Assembly (NCBI RefSeq): GCF_014642875.1
Contig: NZ_BMJC01000001.1
Coordinates: 1,593,335-1,657,334, forward strand
Reading direction: 5' to 3'
DNA: 64,000 nt
Source of the DNA: Puia dinghuensis
Lineage (GTDB): Bacteria > Bacteroidota > Bacteroidia > Chitinophagales > Chitinophagaceae
Shown: piece after piece, positions 9,310-18,259 of the stretch
Position numbering within the stretch: the stretch's first letter is position 1
Layout: each line of letters opens with the position of its first letter
Made by a program: the position numbers and the translations under genes
The notes under the pieces: generated by a model
The model's input: the letters and a program-made list of their open reading frames with translations, nothing else
Databases searched by the model: none
Told to the model about the DNA's origin: nothing

Positions 9310-10802
9310 TGTTGAATAGTTGACAGATCCCTCATCATCAGATCCCGCAACACCGCGCCGCCGCCAGTCGCAAAAACCGCCACTCCGTCGGCGCCTTCCG
9401 CAGGATAAATATAGGTCGAAAGAACATACAATCCTCCGTCGACAAACACTTCCAGCGAAGACTTATCGAAAAACACTTCCAATTGGACACTATCCGCACC
9501 CGCCGGCAGTTCCACCGTCCGCCGCGGTTTCCCTGCCCGGTCCAGATAAAGCGCATGAGCGGAAGCAGCATAACCAATCTCAGCCCCGGCCAGCCTGAAA
9601 CCAGCCGATGCCGCCCCCTTGAGACCAATTATAGCCTTCAGATAATAAGCATTCCCCCGCGGCGCCCGACCCAGCACCATCGCTTTATTATCCACCACAA
9701 GTTCCTTCACGGCAAACAGCTTCCCTCCACTCTGCTTTACTAGATTCTCCATAAACACCTTCGAAGGCGCCTGCACCAGCCGAAGCCCTTTTCCCGTCTC
9801 CACCAGCGCCAGGTCACGCGGCACCGACATCTGACCCTTCCAGGGATATGTAGCTCCAGACCCCGGCACCATCCACCCTATAAAGGTCTTCTGGTCGTCA
9901 GGCAACCCGTTCCAGGGAATGGCCGCATAGAAACAATCCCCATAATCCAGCGTCAGCTCCATGTCCGGCGGATTATCATTCTTAAACGTGACACCGTCGA
10001 ACTCCCCGACAAAATATTGCATAAAGGGCCCACGCGCTTGGCCACCCGCGGAATTCGCCAGTACCCATTTCTGCCGCCCCGACCCGGCATTCACCGGCAG
10101 CCTTATCAAAAACGGACATTCCCAATGCGCCCCCACAAATCCCTCCGGCCCAAACTCACTCAGCAGGCTCCACTCCTTCAGGTTCGGCGACCCATAGAAC
10201 CTCACCTTATGCTCGGCAGGCAACGCCACCACCATGATCCACTTCCGCCCTGACGCATACCAAAACACATTGGGATCACGAAAATCCTTCTTGTGCAGAT
10301 CGATCACCGGATCCCCCGTATAATCTGTCAGAGTCATGCCTCCATCATTACTATATGCCACAAACTGCGACTCCTTGTGCAGGTTAGGCTGATCAGCCGT
10401 GTAGACAGCGACAATACAACCGCCGTTCTTACAGAACCCGCTGGTATTATCCTTATCCCACACCGCGGACCCTGAGAACCGCCAGGTCGTATCCTCCCCA
10501 ATGTCCTCAAGCAGGGCGATAGGCAGGTGCCGCCAATGAACGAGATCGGTGCTCGTCGCATGCCCCCAGCTCATATGCCCCCATTTGTTCTCATACGGGT
10601 TCTGCTGATTGTACAGATGATAGATCCCATCGAGATAGAGCAGACCATTGGGATCGTTGGTCCAATTCTTCTCCGGCGTAAAATGATAGCGCGGCCGCCA
10701 TTGTGGCGTCGGGGTCGGCGCCTGCACCTCCTGGGCCCGGCTGGCCGGGGGTGCCAGCACGAGCAACAGGATGACTTGTAAAACCACATTTTTCATATGC
10801 AT
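9306..10802 (-). CDS. GH32 fructan beta-fructosidase
   Basis: Retaining beta-fructosidase (levanase/inulinase/invertase family), 498 aa. A signal peptide occupies about residues 4-23 (cleavage near SRA-Q), with no lipobox, so a periplasmic enzyme is likely. The catalytic triad is intact: nucleophile Asp50 in WTNDPNG, transition-state Asp176 in FRDPN, acid/base Glu228 in WECPF. The C-terminal third is the GH32 beta-sandwich. A second possible ATG lies two codons in. It follows SusD by 3 nt and overlaps the FG-GAP gene by 4 nt (ATGA). It is the only glycoside hydrolase in this run, suggesting an exo-acting enzyme that releases fructose in the periplasm. Confidence 0.95.
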   Translation of the reverse strand: MHMKNVVLQVILLLVLAPPASRAQEVQAPTPTPQWRPRYHFTPEKNWTNDPNGLLYLDGIYHLYNQQNPYENKWGHMSWGHATSTDLVHWRHLPIALLEDIGEDTTWRFSGSAVWDKDNTSGFCKNGGCIVAVYTADQPNLHKESQFVAYSNDGGMTLTDYTGDPVIDLHKKDFRDPNVFWYASGRKWIMVVALPAEHKVRFYGSPNLKEWSLLSEFGPEGFVGAHWECPFLIRLPVNAGSGRQKWVLANSAGGQARGPFMQYFVGEFDGVTFKNDNPPDMELTLDYGDCFYAAIPWNGLPDDQKTFIGWMVPGSGATYPWKGQMSVPRDLALVETGKGLRLVQAPSKVFMENLVKQSGGKLFAVKELVVDNKAMVLGRAPRGNAYYLKAIIGLKGAASAGFRLAGAEIGYAASAHALYLDRAGKPRRTVELPAGADSVQLEVFFDKSSLEVFVDGGLYVLSTYIYPAEGADGVAVFATGGGAVLRDLMMRDLSTIQQ

Positions 10803-10805
10803 AGG

Positions 10806-12557
10806 TCAATACCCATTATTTTGTGTATACAATCCATTCGTAAATACGATCTGCTCCTGGGGTATCGGGAAATACTCATGCACCCCCTTGGTGAACTGTG
10901 CATTCAGCAGGAAAGGATGTCGTATCTTCTCGATCGAAAAATAATTATTCAACACCTTGTCCGCCATCCCCCAGCGCACAAGATCAAAGAACCGGTATCC
11001 CTCCATCGCAAATTCCAGCCTTCGCTCCCATTGCAGCGCAAGAAAGGCCGTCGGCTGATCCCATGTGATATTGACCCCGGGTTTGTAAAGCCCGATCCGG
11101 TAGTTGGAAGGATTCGTCCCATCAAGCCGCTTGACAAGGGGACTGATATTGGCGGCTCTCGCTCGTATCTGGTTGATCAACGGCAGCGCAGCCATGGGAT
11201 TACCCAGTTGTATCTGGGCCTCCGCCTGCATCAGCAGCACATCATCATACCGGATGACATCCATGTTCACCGAGGTTCCATAGAAAGGCCCGAGTTTCTT
11301 AAAACAGGCGCAGGTGGCCAGCTGCAATTCCTTCATCGTGCCAAAGCCGCCATAGTCGCCGTTGTCCCGCTCCCAGGAATGTTCGTAGGGCACGGCCGCG
11401 CTATACTTGAAGGGATGTCCTGCAATGCCGACAGTATGATCGATCCGCGGGTCGACACCATTGGTCCGGAAGTCGATGGAATCCTTCATTTCCTGGCCCA
11501 GTGTATTGAACGTGTTAAACTCCGGAAGCCCATTGTTGTCCGTCTTAAACGCATTCACCAGATTCTGTGAGGGAATATGAAAAGCGCAACATCCATACTG
11601 CGGCGCCCCAGCAAAATAGTTCAGGCTCGTAGACATACTAAGCCTTCCGCCGATAGCGGTCCCGTCATTGATGGAATACTGAATCGCAAAGATCGATTCC
11701 GGACCGTTATCATGACCATCCAAAAAGTTATACGCAAAATCGGTGTTTAGACTGTATATCCCGGAATTGATCACATCATTGGTCAGGCTCACCACCTGCT
11801 GGAGCTTGCCCGCATCCACACCCGTGACATTATAATGACCGTCCTGCGTATAAGCATGATAGAGCAGGGCCTTTGCCAGGTAGGCCTTTGCCGACATCTT
11901 ATTGGCCCTGCCCGGCTCGCCGGGCTGGGTCACCGGCAGATCGTTTATCGCCGTCTGAAAATCACCCTCTATCTTTTGCCAGAGCGAGTCGTTCGACATG
12001 GTATTCGCAATCTTCACGATCTGATCATTCGTAGCATTTTCATCAAACCAGGGAATATTCCTGAACAGCACCTTAAGCAGAAAGAACATATGTCCCCGCA
12101 GAAAATGCATCTCCCCGATACGGATAGTCCGCTTCGGGAATTGCGCATCCGTCAGGTTGTTGAGGGCCCGCAGCGCGGCATTGCACCGCGAAATGGCGCC
12201 ATAGGCCCTTATCCATGCGCCGGGGAAACCGAAGTCGCCCGCGCCGTTGTTGGAAGAGTTGACCAGGTAGAATTGCTCATACTTATCCATCTGCTGCTGG
12301 TCGTTGAGGCCCCCACCCCCTTTATAGGCATCGTCCGACCGGATGCTGCCCCATTCCCAGTTGCTGGTGATAGGCGCATCCCACCAATCGTTGGCAATGC
12401 CTGCATAGGCGGCCGTAGCCAGTCCGTCTACCGCCGTCGGGGAAGTAAGCCCACTGGCCGATAACGCGCCCTGCGGCTGATAATCCAGGTATTTCTTACA
12501 ACCGGCGCCACTAAGCGCTACCGTTGCTATAATAAAAATCAATATCCGCTGTTTCAT
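10806..12557 (-). CDS. susD: RagB/SusD-family surface glycan-binding lipoprotein
   Basis: SusD-like proteins sit on the cell surface and form the lid of the SusC transporter. I chose the ATG at 12557 (MKQRILIF) because it starts a lipoprotein signal peptide directly, with Cys20 in LSGAGC, and leaves a 19-nt gap after the SusC stop; the frame extends upstream to 12599 only by overlapping SusC. Mature sequence begins KKYLDYQPQG, typical of the family. The C-terminal half contains the expected RRLEFAMEGYRFFDLVRWG. Length (583 aa) is usual. Context with GH32 and fructokinase indicates a fructan ligand, inferred rather than shown. Confidence 0.95.
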   Translation of the reverse strand: MKQRILIFIIATVALSGAGCKKYLDYQPQGALSASGLTSPTAVDGLATAAYAGIANDWWDAPITSNWEWGSIRSDDAYKGGGGLNDQQQMDKYEQFYLVNSSNNGAGDFGFPGAWIRAYGAISRCNAALRALNNLTDAQFPKRTIRIGEMHFLRGHMFFLLKVLFRNIPWFDENATNDQIVKIANTMSNDSLWQKIEGDFQTAINDLPVTQPGEPGRANKMSAKAYLAKALLYHAYTQDGHYNVTGVDAGKLQQVVSLTNDVINSGIYSLNTDFAYNFLDGHDNGPESIFAIQYSINDGTAIGGRLSMSTSLNYFAGAPQYGCCAFHIPSQNLVNAFKTDNNGLPEFNTFNTLGQEMKDSIDFRTNGVDPRIDHTVGIAGHPFKYSAAVPYEHSWERDNGDYGGFGTMKELQLATCACFKKLGPFYGTSVNMDVIRYDDVLLMQAEAQIQLGNPMAALPLINQIRARAANISPLVKRLDGTNPSNYRIGLYKPGVNITWDQPTAFLALQWERRLEFAMEGYRFFDLVRWGMADKVLNNYFSIEKIRHPFLLNAQFTKGVHEYFPIPQEQIVFTNGLYTQNNGY

Positions 12558-12576
12558 ATTGTCGTTTTTATAAGAG

Positions 12577-15500
12577 TTAGAAATTAGCATTGATCCCAAA
12601 TGTATAGGAGGTTGGTACAGGCCACAAAGCGAATGAATTGGCCCGCTCAGGATCTTTGCTCAAAAAATTCTTATGCTTGAAGGCGATAAGATTCTGCCCC
12701 GACACATAGAGCCGCAGCGACTCCATCTTCACCGATCGGGCAAGCACCGCCGGCAGATTATATCCCAGCTGCGCCTGCCTGATCTTGAAATAAGAAGCAT
12801 TGACATAGAAGAAATCCGAGACCCGGTCTTCGAAATTGCGGTTGAGGATGGACAAGGCGGGAGTCTTGGAACCAGTATTTTGTGGTGTCCACGCACTCAG
12901 CACCCCGGGGCCATAGTTGTTCCGCGTGTCGATAAAGGAGTTCATAAACTTCACAGGATCGAACCCGGTCTTGCCCGCAACACCCGAACCAAAGATCGAA
13001 AAGTCAAAGCTCTTATAGCTCAGGTCGATGCGGATGCCGTATTCTACCTTTGGCAAGGTAGTCCCCAGCCAGGTCTGGTCGGTCACGTCGATCTTGCCAT
13101 CGTGGTTCTGGTCGACATAGCGGATGCGGCCGGGAGCAGCTCCGGGCTGTGCGGGCGCGGAAGCCACCTCCTGCCAGCTCTGGAAGAGCCCTTGCGTCTG
13201 GTAACCAAAGATGGAGAACTGCGAATGCCCGATGATAGAGTGGTTGGGGTCACCGGGGTACGCCGCCCGCACATCCTCCGGCAGCTGTGTAATAACATCC
13301 GCCCAATGGTCGGCATTCACCGTGACGCCATAACCCAGGCCACTCGACGTCCGGCTGTGATAACCAACCACGGCCTCCCAGCCCTTGGTAGACTTGCTGG
13401 CGCCATTGAGGAATTCCAGTTGCCCCTCACCTACCGCACCGGCTACAGGCGGCTGAATGAGAATATTGCTGGTGTTGCGGTGGAAATAATCAAAGCTGCC
13501 GGTCAATGTCTCATTCCAGAACCCGAAATCCAATCCGACATTGGTTTCCGTCGTCTGCTCCCACTTGAGGTTAGGGTTGCCCCGCTGCGTTTGAACAAAA
13601 CCGGAAGGAAGGGTACCCGTGTTCACCCCATTGATATCATAGGCCGTCCCGGTGTTGAGCCACAGCGGGAAGGCAGCGCTGGCAGTGCCGTAATTGGCAT
13701 AATACAAGGTATAAGCCGCGAGGTTACCGATCTGCTGGTTACCCACCGTACCGATACCGGCCCTCAGCTTAAGGTTGGAGATATTCGTCCTGGCTGCCGT
13801 ATTCCGAAAGAAGTCTTCATTATTGATCCTCCACCCAAGCGTAAAGGCAGGGAAGACACCATATGGGTTATTGGTACCAAAACGCGAAGACCCGTCCCGC
13901 CGGATGGTGAAAGAAGCCAGATAACGGTCGGCATAACTGTAAAAGACCTTACCGAACTGTGATAACAACCGGTAACCTGTCGCCGAACCATTGTCCGTCT
14001 GAGCGCCCGAACCACTGCTCAGTACGAAATAGTTGACGTCCTGGATGGCGAAATTGGTATTGGCAGCCCCGAAAGTGGAAAAGTCGTCCCTGACGGCTTC
14101 GATCCCCGCCAGCAGGTTGAGGCGGTGCCTGCCAAACAACAAATTGTAATTGGCGGTATTAGTCCAGGTAAAAGTAAAGTCCTTACTCTCCTGCATCGAA
14201 AGACTGTTGGTAGAGTTTACGGGTCCTTCCTGGCCTGTCTGCTTGATCACCTTCCCCAATCCATCCGAATAGTCGAAGCCAAGGCTGGTCCGCAGGACCA
14301 GGTTCTTCACCGGCTCCAGCTCCACATAGATATTACCGGTAGCGAGGAAGAGATTGGTCGTATTCCACCGGTTCAGGAACTGCATGTCAACGGGGTTGTT
14401 CCGGTCGGAATAACCGGCGCCCACCGGTCCGCCATAGGTTCCATCGGTCTTATACAACGGAATGGTCGGCGCCAGGGTCAATGCCAGATCACCCACCGCA
14501 TCACCCCCCACATCCGTTGTCGAGTTTACCTGGGAAGTCCTCGACAATTGCAGGTTCTCACCGAAGCGCAATTTGTCGTCGAAGGCTGTGGTATGGGAGT
14601 TGATGCGGGCGCTATATCGCTGGAAGTGGGTAAACTGCATGAGCCCGTCATTGTTGTAATACCCAAGATCGAGCAGGAAACCGGTCTTGCTATTGCCGTT
14701 GGAGATGGCGATATCGTTGGAGGTGACCAGCGCCGTGCGATAGAGCGCGTTCTGCCAGTTGGTGCTGGCAGCAGGTTCCAGGCTGTCACCGCCGACAAAG
14801 GGCGCGATATTCACACTGTTAAGAACGGGATTGGTGTAGTCGCCGTTCCAGGTATACGTATAGATATTCTTTGTAGAATTCTGATTGGGGTCGGTACTGT
14901 CGTTCACGGCTGCCCGCCACAAGGCTACGCCCCGGTCGTGCGCACTGAGCACCGGCTGCTGCCATGGTCTTTCCGTCTGCCAGGTAAGGCTCGAGCTCAG
15001 GGCAATCCGTGTTCTGCCTCCGCTGGTTGTGCCGTCCTTCGTTGTGACGATGATCACCCCATTGGCGGCCCTCGACCCATAGATGCTGGCCGCACTCGCA
15101 TCCTTCAACACCTGCATGGAAGCGATAGCGTTGAGGTTCAGGTTCGCAAAATCCTCATACCGAGTAGTAGGCACCCCGTCGATGATGTACAACGGCGGGT
15201 TGGTGTTTCCCAGCCCGTTCAGGTTGTTGACGCCGCGGATAATTACGGTGGGCGCCCCGCCATTGGCGCCGGTAGGCGAGCCATCCGTCTGGATATACAG
15301 TCCGGGCACCTGCCCCTGTAAGGCCAGCATCGGGCTGGCGACGGGGTTAGTCTTGGCGGCGGAAAGGTTCACAACCGATACGGCCCCCGTCAGGTCGACC
15401 TTCTTCTCCGACTTATACCCCGTCACCACCACCGTATTCAGATCGCTGTTGCTTTCCTCCATAGTAAGGTTGAACTCTGCAGTAGTACTCGAAACCCTCA

Positions 15501-15735
15501 TCTTTTGCGTGGTCATGCCCACAAAGCTGAAGGTGAGGGTTTCCCCCGGCGCAGCGGCAATCGTGTATTTGCCCGCTGCATCCGTTTGGACCGACCTGCT
15601 GCCAACCGTGACCGTTACCCCCTGTAATGGTTCACCGCTGGTCTTGCCGGTCACTTTCCCGGTAATGTTCTTTTGTTGCGCGATACCAAACAAGGCCAAC
15701 AGCAACATAGGCAGTAAGACCTGTAATTTTCTCAT
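12577..15735 (-). CDS. susC: SusC/RagA TonB-dependent outer-membrane transporter
   Basis: TonB-linked outer-membrane porin, 1052 aa. After a signal peptide (about 1-19) comes a CarboxypepD_reg-like beta domain (about 22-100, ITGKVTGKTSGEPLQGV), then the plug domain (about 110-235) with the SusC signatures PLYIIDGVP and IYGSRAANGVIIVTTK, then a long beta barrel ending in a C-terminal aromatic residue (GINANF). It lies 18 nt after the PfkB kinase and 19 nt before SusD. Together with SusD it should bring fructo-oligosaccharides into the periplasm. Family and role are well supported; the glycan is inferred from neighbours. Confidence 0.96.
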   Translation of the reverse strand: MRKLQVLLPMLLLALFGIAQQKNITGKVTGKTSGEPLQGVTVTVGSRSVQTDAAGKYTIAAAPGETLTFSFVGMTTQKMRVSSTTAEFNLTMEESNSDLNTVVVTGYKSEKKVDLTGAVSVVNLSAAKTNPVASPMLALQGQVPGLYIQTDGSPTGANGGAPTVIIRGVNNLNGLGNTNPPLYIIDGVPTTRYEDFANLNLNAIASMQVLKDASAASIYGSRAANGVIIVTTKDGTTSGGRTRIALSSSLTWQTERPWQQPVLSAHDRGVALWRAAVNDSTDPNQNSTKNIYTYTWNGDYTNPVLNSVNIAPFVGGDSLEPAASTNWQNALYRTALVTSNDIAISNGNSKTGFLLDLGYYNNDGLMQFTHFQRYSARINSHTTAFDDKLRFGENLQLSRTSQVNSTTDVGGDAVGDLALTLAPTIPLYKTDGTYGGPVGAGYSDRNNPVDMQFLNRWNTTNLFLATGNIYVELEPVKNLVLRTSLGFDYSDGLGKVIKQTGQEGPVNSTNSLSMQESKDFTFTWTNTANYNLLFGRHRLNLLAGIEAVRDDFSTFGAANTNFAIQDVNYFVLSSGSGAQTDNGSATGYRLLSQFGKVFYSYADRYLASFTIRRDGSSRFGTNNPYGVFPAFTLGWRINNEDFFRNTAARTNISNLKLRAGIGTVGNQQIGNLAAYTLYYANYGTASAAFPLWLNTGTAYDINGVNTGTLPSGFVQTQRGNPNLKWEQTTETNVGLDFGFWNETLTGSFDYFHRNTSNILIQPPVAGAVGEGQLEFLNGASKSTKGWEAVVGYHSRTSSGLGYGVTVNADHWADVITQLPEDVRAAYPGDPNHSIIGHSQFSIFGYQTQGLFQSWQEVASAPAQPGAAPGRIRYVDQNHDGKIDVTDQTWLGTTLPKVEYGIRIDLSYKSFDFSIFGSGVAGKTGFDPVKFMNSFIDTRNNYGPGVLSAWTPQNTGSKTPALSILNRNFEDRVSDFFYVNASYFKIRQAQLGYNLPAVLARSVKMESLRLYVSGQNLIAFKHKNFLSKDPERANSFALWPVPTSYTFGINANF

Positions 15736-15753
15736 AATGGAAGTTTTAATCGT

Positions 15754-16656
15754 TTAGGAATTTGTACTAATCAGTTGATCAACCTCGCCCAACTGATAAT
15801 CGGGACAAGGGCCCGAACGACCGGCTACAAAAGCGCCCATCGCACTGGCAAACGCGAGGGCTTTCGGCGGGTCCGCACCATCGGCAAATTGCGATAACAA
15901 ACCGGCCAGAAAGGCATCCCCCGCACCGATAGTATCCGCCAGTTTCACCGCAAAGCCGGGATGTTCATAAATAACCCCATCGTGGTTCAACATCGCGCCA
16001 TCACCACCCCGCGTCACCACGACATTGGGGATCTTGAACCTGTCCTGCAGCACCCGCACCCGGTCGGTCGCATTTCGATACGGCGCAAACCAGCCGGTGA
16101 TCAATTCCAGTTCAGCAAGATTGAGCTTCAAGAGGTGGAGACCAGCCATCAGACTTTCAAGCGTCGATAGCTCATAATGCGGGGGACGAAGGTTGATATC
16201 GAATACCCTGCGAGGCGCATGCTCCAGCATCCGGTAGAGGGTCTTGCGGCTTACCCGGCTGCGCGAGGCAAGACTGCCAAAAACAAAATAAGTGGCTCCG
16301 GTGAGCAACGGAACAAAGCCTTCCTCCCATTGGATATTGTCCCAGGCGACAGGTCGCGGGAAATCATAAGTAACTTCATGGTCTTTACCCACCATCGCAT
16401 GAACAGTGCCGGTAGGCAGTTCAAAATCTATCTGGAAAAAATCCGTTGTTACCTGGTTGGCTTCCATCAGCCCGACAAGACCCTGCCCATTAGGGTCCTC
16501 TCCCACCCTGGTGACAAGGGCCGGCTCAAGGCCTAGCTTCTTCAAATGATAGGCAACGTTCATCGGGGCGCCTCCCGGGAATTTGCCTTGCGGCAGGATG
16601 TCCCATAAGATCTCGCCAAAGCAGACTACTGGGTAATGTGGTTGGGTCTGGTTCAA
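15754..16656 (-). CDS. PfkB-family fructokinase
   Basis: Sugar kinase of the ribokinase/PfkB family, 300 aa. VVCFGEILWDILP near the N-terminus, GGAPMNVAYHLKKLG (binding loop) and the C-terminal GAGDAFLAGLL with the catalytic Asp are diagnostic. The start is TTG at 16656 (reads MNQTQPHY): an in-frame stop lies just upstream and no ATG precedes the conserved first strand. Located between an MFS sugar porter (42 nt) and SusC (18 nt), next to GH32, it most likely phosphorylates fructose after import, as the equivalent kinase does in Bacteroides fructan loci. Specificity is inferred from context. Confidence 0.92.
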   Translation of the reverse strand: MNQTQPHYPVVCFGEILWDILPQGKFPGGAPMNVAYHLKKLGLEPALVTRVGEDPNGQGLVGLMEANQVTTDFFQIDFELPTGTVHAMVGKDHEVTYDFPRPVAWDNIQWEEGFVPLLTGATYFVFGSLASRSRVSRKTLYRMLEHAPRRVFDINLRPPHYELSTLESLMAGLHLLKLNLAELELITGWFAPYRNATDRVRVLQDRFKIPNVVVTRGGDGAMLNHDGVIYEHPGFAVKLADTIGAGDAFLAGLLSQFADGADPPKALAFASAMGAFVAGRSGPCPDYQLGEVDQLISTNS

Positions 16657-16698
16657 AGCAATCGTTTTTGGTTAGGTTATGTCGATCCGGCGCTGCTC

Positions 16699-18024
16699 TC
16701 AATGCAGCACCAGCGTATGTTCTATCTGTTCCAGCGACCGGCCTTTCGTCTCGGGCATCAGCTTCCATACGAACAGCAGCTGGATACACATCATCAGGCA
16801 AAAGAACAGGAAAGTGTTGCCGCCACCGGCCTTCTCGGCTAAAGAAGGAAAAGAAAAAGCAATCATCGCCGCCATGATCCAATGGGTCGTGCTGCCCAGC
16901 GTCTGCCCCTTCGCCCGCACCTGGTTGGGGAATATCTCCGAGATGAATACCCAGATGACGGCGCCCTGCGAAAAAGCGAAAAAAGCGATATAAACAAAAA
17001 GGAAAACAGGCACGGCCCTGAAATTGGCCGAGTAAAAGGAATAGGAAACAAGGGCCAGCGTGGCGATAAGCCCGAAAGACCCGATCAGCATCAGGGACCG
17101 CCTGCCCATCTTGTCGATGAAATTCATGGCCACCAGCGTAAATATAAAATTCACCGCGCCAAGACCGGCCGTCGACAACAGGGCAGAACCCGCCCCAAGA
17201 CCCGTCATATCGAAGATGCGGGGTGCATAATATATAATAGCATTGATGCCGGAAACCTGGTTGAACACGGCAAACAATACAGCAAGCATCACCGGGGTCC
17301 TGAAGCGCTTCGAGAAAAGGGAGGCCTTGGACAGGACAGCCTTCTCTTCCTTGTCCGTCTGCTGGATGTCTTCGATCACCTGTCCGGCCGTGTCGGCATT
17401 GATAAGCTCCATAATCTTCTTCGCCTCCGCTACTTTGCCCTTTCTCGTGATCAGCCAGCGGGGACTCTCAGGAACAAAAGGCAACAGCAACAAAAACAAC
17501 GCAGACGGAATCGCCTGAACACCCAGCATAAGACGCCACGAATGTTCTCCCGTCCGCCCGATGAGATAATTGGAGAGATAAGACACCACAATCCCCAGCA
17601 CTACATTGAACTGAAACAGCCCGACCAGTCTCCCCCTCCTCGCGGCAGGGGATATCTCCGATATATAAATAGGCGCGGTCACGGAGGATGCGCCAACGCC
17701 AAAACCACCCAGAAAACGAAACAGTAAGAAAACAGGCCACGAGCCGGATAGCGCCGTCCCAAGGGAAGACACCAGGTAAAGAAAAGCTATCCCATAGAGT
17801 GTCTTCTTCCGCCCCAGTAAATCTGCCGGTATGGCCCCCAGCAACGCACCGATCACCGTACCGATAAGGGCAATAGAAATGGTAAAGCCGTGCTGGACGG
17901 CATTGAGGTTCCAGAATTGCTGAATCGATCTTTCCGCGCCGGAGATAACAGCCGTGTCGAATCCAAAAAGAAACCCGCCAAGGGCGATCACGACAGACCA
18001 GAGTATTACTTTTTTCCTGTTCAT
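16699..18024 (-). CDS. MFS sugar porter (probable fructose importer)
   Basis: Inner-membrane transporter of the sugar porter branch of the major facilitator superfamily, 441 aa with twelve predicted spans. Family marks are GFDTAVISGA in helix 1, the DLLGRKK loop after helix 2, PESPRWLI before the central loop, and PETKGRSLEQIE at the end. I chose the ATG at 18024 (MNRKKVI); the frame runs upstream to 18045 but adds only residues unlike a transporter N-terminus. It is the first gene of the fructan run. A TATCTTGG -7-like box at 18042-18049 on this strand could start the operon. Fructose as substrate follows from the adjacent fructokinase and GH32. Confidence 0.92.
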   Translation of the reverse strand: MNRKKVILWSVVIALGGFLFGFDTAVISGAERSIQQFWNLNAVQHGFTISIALIGTVIGALLGAIPADLLGRKKTLYGIAFLYLVSSLGTALSGSWPVFLLFRFLGGFGVGASSVTAPIYISEISPAARRGRLVGLFQFNVVLGIVVSYLSNYLIGRTGEHSWRLMLGVQAIPSALFLLLLPFVPESPRWLITRKGKVAEAKKIMELINADTAGQVIEDIQQTDKEEKAVLSKASLFSKRFRTPVMLAVLFAVFNQVSGINAIIYYAPRIFDMTGLGAGSALLSTAGLGAVNFIFTLVAMNFIDKMGRRSLMLIGSFGLIATLALVSYSFYSANFRAVPVFLFVYIAFFAFSQGAVIWVFISEIFPNQVRAKGQTLGSTTHWIMAAMIAFSFPSLAEKAGGGNTFLFFCLMMCIQLLFVWKLMPETKGRSLEQIEHTLVLH

Positions 18025-18259
18025 ATGGCAACAACTTGGTCCCAAGATAGCCGGAGGAAAAAAGAATCCCTTTTAAAATGATACCGAAATCGACCGAAAT
18101 CGTATCAACTCATTGTCAGCAGATTAGCAACTGGCCGCAGAAGGCCTGTCTAATATTGTTTCCTGGTTTTTCGATCCTGTTCGGGCTTAAAGTCGCATTC
18201 TAAAAAAAATGATACGGAATTGCAGGCCCGATAAAAAAAATAAACCCAACTTTATCTAT
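18025..18259. promoter_or_regulatory. divergent control region of the fructan locus
   Basis: This 235-nt gap separates the first gene of the fructan run from its regulator. It holds an inverted repeat TGATAC (18079-18084) / GTATCA (18102-18107), whose 17-nt interior contains CGAAATCG twice. A related phrase AAATGATAC recurs near 18205-18214 before the sensor gene. On the minus strand TATCTTGG (18042-18049) fits a -7 box about 17 nt before the transporter ATG. These look like an operator and promoter, but no binding site for this regulator class is known to me well enough to name it. Confidence 0.5.

Noticed and set aside
18135-18165. GGCC-GCAGAA-GGCC hairpin near 18143 as a further twin-hairpin copy
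   Set aside because: Only the second hairpin is present; no GC-rich first stem precedes it and the loop differs, so chance is as likely.
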